Below are positions 59,883 through 64,000 of a DNA stretch of 64,000 bases, piece after piece. The position numbers and the translations under genes are program-made. This DNA comes from Saccharum officinarum (lineage: Eukaryota > Streptophyta > Magnoliopsida > Poales > Poaceae), in contig CM036159.1 of the NCBI GenBank assembly GCA_020631735.1, positions 14,919,511 to 14,983,510 on the forward strand. The letters are read 5' to 3'. Every line of letters starts with the position of its first letter. Position 1 is the first letter of the stretch. A model generated the notes under the pieces. It was given only the letters and a program-made list of their open reading frames with translations, did not search any database and was not told the origin of the DNA.

Positions 59883-61897
59883 TGTAAGGTCCAAATAGGC
59901 TAGAGGGGGGGTGAATAGCCTAATTAAAACTTCTACAAGAATTACTTAACCACGAGTTAGTACGAAAGGTGGCGAAGCAAAAGCACTAGCTCTAACTAAT
60001 TAAGCAAGCCACCTACACAAGTCTAGTACAAGGCTATTCACTAAACACAACAACAACTATAAGCTAGAAACTAGAAGTAATACGTGAGAAGAGCTTTGAT
60101 TGATTATACCGCCGTGTAGAGATGAGATGTACCAATCAATCAATCACACAAGAGAAATCCTCAGGAAGAGAATGACACAAGAATTTATCCCGAGGTTCAC
60201 TTGCTTCCCGGCAAGCTACTCCCCGTTGTGGCGATACACCCACTTGTCGGTTCGCGAGCTAATCGACTATTAAGAGTCGAGCCCTCGGCGGGCGCCGCAC
60301 AACCGCACACAAGATGGGGATCCTCCAAGCCACGAGCTCCACTAGAGTATCCAATTCATGAACTCCCGCAGGGAAGGATCAAGAACCCCTTACAACACTT
60401 GGTGAAGGCTCCAACAATCTCCAATTGCGAGCTCAATCACCTCCGCTGCTCCAAGCTGTCTACCGTGTCGGGAAACACGGAAGAGTAACAAGAAATCCAC
60501 AGCAACTCGAAGATCAAGTGCCTCTAGAATGCAACTCTCAAGCAATGCACTTGAATCTCACTCAATCTCACTCAAGATGTGCAACTATGCAAAGAGATGA
60601 GTGGAGGGGTTGTTCTCTAGCTCAAAGTATGTCTCTATATCTCAAAATGTGCAAGAGTTACCCTCAAATCCCGGCCAACCTCTATTTATAGCGAAGGGGT
60701 ACGCAGCTAGCCGTTACAGACGACGCAGCGAAAAACGCGCTGACCGGACGCTCCGGTCAGGGTGACCAGACGCGTCCGATCACTACACGACAGCAAGAAA
60801 CAGTGCGTGTCAGAACTAGCCGTTGCCGTGACCGGACGCGCTGAACCGATTGACCGGACGCGACAGTGCCCGCGTCCGGTCGCGTTCCAGTATGCTCCTG
60901 TTGAGACCGGACGCGTCCGATCGCACGTGACCGGACGCGCCGCGCATCCGATCATCACTCTGCTTCGCTCTGCCCCTCTGGACGCCTGACCGGACGCTCC
61001 GGCTACGTGAGGGACCGGACGCGCCGGTCGCGCGCTCTGGTTCGCTCAGGAGAACTGACCGGACGCGCTGTTAAACTGACCGGACGCCACAGTGTCAGCG
61101 TCCGGTTAGAGTCCAGTAAGCTCCCTGGATGCAGTGACCGGACGCGCTGCGCGTCCGATCATCGAACTAAAAACCGCGCAGACGCTGAACACTGACCGGA
61201 CGCGTCCGGTCATACCGTGACCGCGTCCGGTGTAGCGTCCGGTCACCACAGTGACCTCCGTTCGCCTCCGTTTCTTTTCCGACTTCTGGCGCAAAAGAGA
61301 ATAGGCATTTCACTTCTCCAAAAAGCACCGAATCCTGCCTCGCAAGCTCGGCGGGAGGGAGAGAGGAACCCAAACCCCTCTCAACCGCTTAAACTCCACC
61401 GCCTTCGCAAAAGTGCTAACACCACCAAGTGTACACCACCATGTGCATGTGTGTTAGCATTTCACAATCATTTTCCAAGGCGTTATGTTAGCTATTTACT
61501 AGATCCTAATGCATATGCTCAAGACATTGATCTAGTGGCACTTGATTTCCGAGCTAACCGTGATTGCCCCTCTTGATAGTCGGCTATGTATCCTAAACCC
61601 GGTCAATCACTTCTCTACTCATCTTAGACCGGCAAAAGGAAAACCCTATGGTTATACCTTTGCCTTGCGCTCTTAGATCCTTCTCTTTCACTTGATCATC
61701 ATGTCCTTCATTTTATGTGCATCTCCACTATGATCATCATTTCATGTCCATGCACCATCTCTTTGTGATCTTGTGGCCACCACTCCTTGCCACATACACC
61801 TTCATCACATGTGTTGCTTATGCCTAACTCAAAACACTTAACACATGGCATTAGCAACTTGGTGTCATTAATTACCAAAACCAAACTTGGGCTTTCA
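59883..61897 (-). repeat. 3' LTR of SIRE element B
   Basis: In element sense it starts TGAAAGCCCAAGTTTGG and ends GGACCTTACA. It contains the ACCGGACGC array (60738-61246), a TATA box TATAAATAGA (60690-60682 on the minus strand), and ends in the CACCCCCCCTCTAGCC block. Same architecture as the LTR at 46479-48034, diverged in sequence. Confidence 0.9.
60738..61246 (-). repeat. ACCGGACGC array in LTR B
   Basis: At least ten plus-strand copies of ACCGGACGC with many GCGTCCGGTC / GCGTCCGATC partners, some joined as the palindrome GACCGGACGCGTCCGGTC. Located just upstream of the LTR TATA box in element sense. Confidence 0.92.
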
Positions 61898-62985
61898 ATC
61901 TCCCCCTTTTTGGTAATTGATGACAACCATCACAAAGATATGAAATGAAATCAATTTTCAATTTCGATAGTATTAGCTCCCCCTACATATGTGCTTCCAT
62001 GAGTTTGGTTCAATTGTGCACATATGTATGGATTTGAATTTTGGGAGAGTTACTACTATCAAATTGATGCTAAGGTATATAGAATGGACCTTTGAAGCGT
62101 GATACCAATCGGAGTTGCCTTTATATACCATCCTTAGCATCGAAGTAGCTAGACACCACTTGTAATACATCACTTGTAAAGATCACAAACACTAAAGTAC
62201 TTCGTGAGATCAACATTAAAAGCAAAGGTGTCTAGATACCACATGTAAAGCTACTCTTAACAAAACATCATTCAAGTTCTATATCTAGCATACACCATTC
62301 AATCATGAATATCGAAATTAAACTTTGCAATGCAACATTTCATCATGTTAATGCACATACAAATGCAACAAATAATCCATGAGCTTGCTCCCCCTACTTA
62401 TGTGCTCAAATTTAATTTCTCTCCTCCTCACTATATCTTTTCTCTCTCTTTGTGACTTTTCTATCTTTGTGCTTTCTCTCTCCCTTTTATATCTTTCTTG
62501 CTCTTTGCAATATCTTTGTGACTTTTCTCTCCCCCTTTGTCAACAATCACCAAAAAGGTGCCAATTTTAGTGAGAGATAAGTCAATCAATTATGAGGGAG
62601 TCCAAATTATGGTTCAATCTAGATCACTTGCCTAGAATATGTAATTCGGTTTGATCCAAGAACAAGCTTTTTCACACCTCATAAAGTATAAGGGTTATCT
62701 TGACCATGTTGAATTACACATCATGAGCTTATTTTCTAGATTCAACACTAGGTTTGCAAGCCCACAAACATGTCATATGCTACCACTAGATCAATCAAAC
62801 ATAGAAGCAATAGTGGTACCATATATACATCAAAATCATTTGATTTTCATGAATGAGCCTATTTGTCATGCAAATATGTCTATATGTTCTAAACATGTCC
62901 TTAGCAAAGTATGAATGATATGCCAAACAACTTTACCTTGCTATGTTGGAGGAGAGGCATGTCATATAAGAATGTGGGGGTGCAC
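61898..62985 (-). other. Non-coding 3' region of SIRE B with multiple purine tracts
   Basis: No env-like or other long frame. On the minus strand GGGGGAG tracts occur next to the LTR (61900-61912) and again near 61979-61985, 62388-62394 and 62530-62536, with a long purine-rich strip at 62415-62540. Repeated PPT-like tracts are a known SIRE feature. Confidence 0.75.
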
Positions 62986-64000
62986 TCATTTCAAGTTGGA
63001 GAAGTCAAGTATGTTCAATTCATTCTTCAACTTGTAAAATCTCTTTTCATCAAGTGGCTTTGTAAAAATGTCGGCTAGTTGATCTTCGGTGCCAATGCTC
63101 TCAATGCTAATATCACCCTTTTGTTGATGGTCTCTTATGAAGTGATGCCTTATGTCAATGTGCTTGGTTCTTGAATGTTGTACCGGATTTTGAGTCATCT
63201 TGATAGCACTTTCATTGTCACAAAACAATGGCACATTCTTGAAGTTTATTCCAAAGTCATTCAAGGTGGCTTTCATCCAAAGCAATTGTGCACAACAACT
63301 ACCGCACTAATGTATTCGGCCTCGGCGGTAGATAGTGCAACACTATTTTGTTTCTTTGATGACCATGAAACAAGAGACCTTCCAAGCAATTGACAAGTGC
63401 CACTTGTGCTCATTCTATCAATCTTGCATCCTCCATAGTCGGAGTCCGAATATCCAATCAACTCAAAATTAGACCCCTTTGGAAACCATAATCCAACATC
63501 ATGAGTGCCCTTGAGATATCTCAATATTCTCTTGGTTGCTTTCAAGTGACTTTCTCTAGGTGAAGCTTGATATCTTGCACACTTGCACACACTAAACATC
63601 ACATCCGGCCTAGAAGCGGTGACATAGAGCAAACTTCCAATCATAGACCGGTATTGCTTTTGATCTACCATGTTTCCACTATCATCAATACCCAATTGAT
63701 CATTTGTGCCCATTGGTGTACTCATTGGCTTAGCATCTTGCAATCCAAACTTCTTGATCATGTCCTTGATGTACTTGCCTTGACTTACAAAAGTGCCATT
63801 CTTCATTTGCTTGATTTGAAGTCCAAGAAAGTAACTAAGCTCTCCAATCATAGACATCTCAAACTCATTAGCCATCATATTTCCAAATTCTTCACAAAAG
63901 TCTTGGTTAGTTGATCCAAAGATAATGTCATCCACATAGATTTGCAACACAAACAAGTCATTTCCAAGCTTCTTGGTGAAGAGAGTGGTGTCAACCTTTC
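62986..64000 (-). pseudogene. SIRE pol, RT/RNase H C-terminal part, one frameshift
   Basis: Open at the window edge (KVDTTLFTKK), then the RT catalytic LQIYVDDIIFGS near 63930, YFLGLQIKQ, RSMIGSLLYVTASRPD, RNase H with GYSDSDYGGCKIDR and SLVSWSSKKQNSVALSTAEAEYISA. A missing G near plus 63302 shifts the frame; the remainder LLWMKATLNDFGI, CDNESAIKMTQNP and DQLADIFTKPL reads in the next frame to a TGA at 62986. Otherwise well preserved. Confidence 0.92.

Larger units (their letters stand above)
59883..64000 (-). mobile_element. SIRE-type copia element B, 3' part
   Basis: The minus strand holds the end of pol (RT and RNase H, 64000-62986), about 1.1 kb of non-coding DNA with several purine tracts, a PPT (AAAAAGGGGGAGAT, 61912-61899 region) and a 2015-bp 3' LTR (61897 down to 59883) with TG...CA ends. 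The 5' portion is right of the window. The bases next to its outer end (59878-59882, agggt) should recur beyond its 5' LTR. Confidence 0.92.

Overview
This is a stretch of plant nuclear DNA, most likely from a panicoid grass of the Andropogoneae type (Sorghum, Saccharum, Miscanthus or maize relatives). The evidence is GT-AG split genes with GC-rich first exons coding for plastid transit peptides, abundant Ty1/copia and Ty3 elements, Stowaway, hAT and Helitron debris, and SIRE-type LTRs full of ACCGGACGC motifs. The species cannot be fixed from the sequence alone. Two 100-N gaps (18640-18739 and 46379-46478) show it is a scaffolded draft assembly.

Layout. 1-18.6 kb: eleven exons of an ECA3-like calcium ATPase on the minus strand. 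Its introns have been inflated by a copia element (ends 3135), a 1.9-kb non-autonomous LTR element (3958-5845), a LINE (8142-8559), two hAT-type MITEs and a 5.2-kb chromovirus (11538-16723). The N-terminal exons are not visible beyond the first gap. 18.7-28 kb: gene-poor DNA with three Helitron-like 3' ends and a broken DUF1068 gene. 28-42 kb: the gene island, all on the minus strand: plastid EGY3 pseudo-protease (28022-30120), a plastid DUF3054 membrane protein (32040-35045), and a tandem pair of plastid thioredoxin-fold AAED1/PRXL2-like genes (36811-39649 and 40355-41759). 42-51.4 kb: intergenic MITE relics and part of a SIRE LTR beside the second gap. 51.5-53.8 kb: an intact plus-strand Alba-domain RGG-repeat gene. 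54-64 kb: a Helitron end, a long imperfect inverted repeat, and two nested SIRE-type copia elements in opposite orientations, the second running off the window.

Four of the six host genes encode predicted plastid proteins, but there is no operon-like coupling. They are ordinary neighbouring genes. I found no tRNA or rRNA genes, no CRISPR arrays and no convincing novel multi-gene system. The most informative observations concern the mobile DNA: promoter-proximal palindromic arrays shared by three SIRE LTRs, a young non-autonomous LTR element next to a related autonomous one, a perfect 49-bp inverted-repeat element, the long hairpin-forming repeat, Helitron ends downstream of gene fragments, and a recurrent pattern of single-base deletions that may be assembly error.
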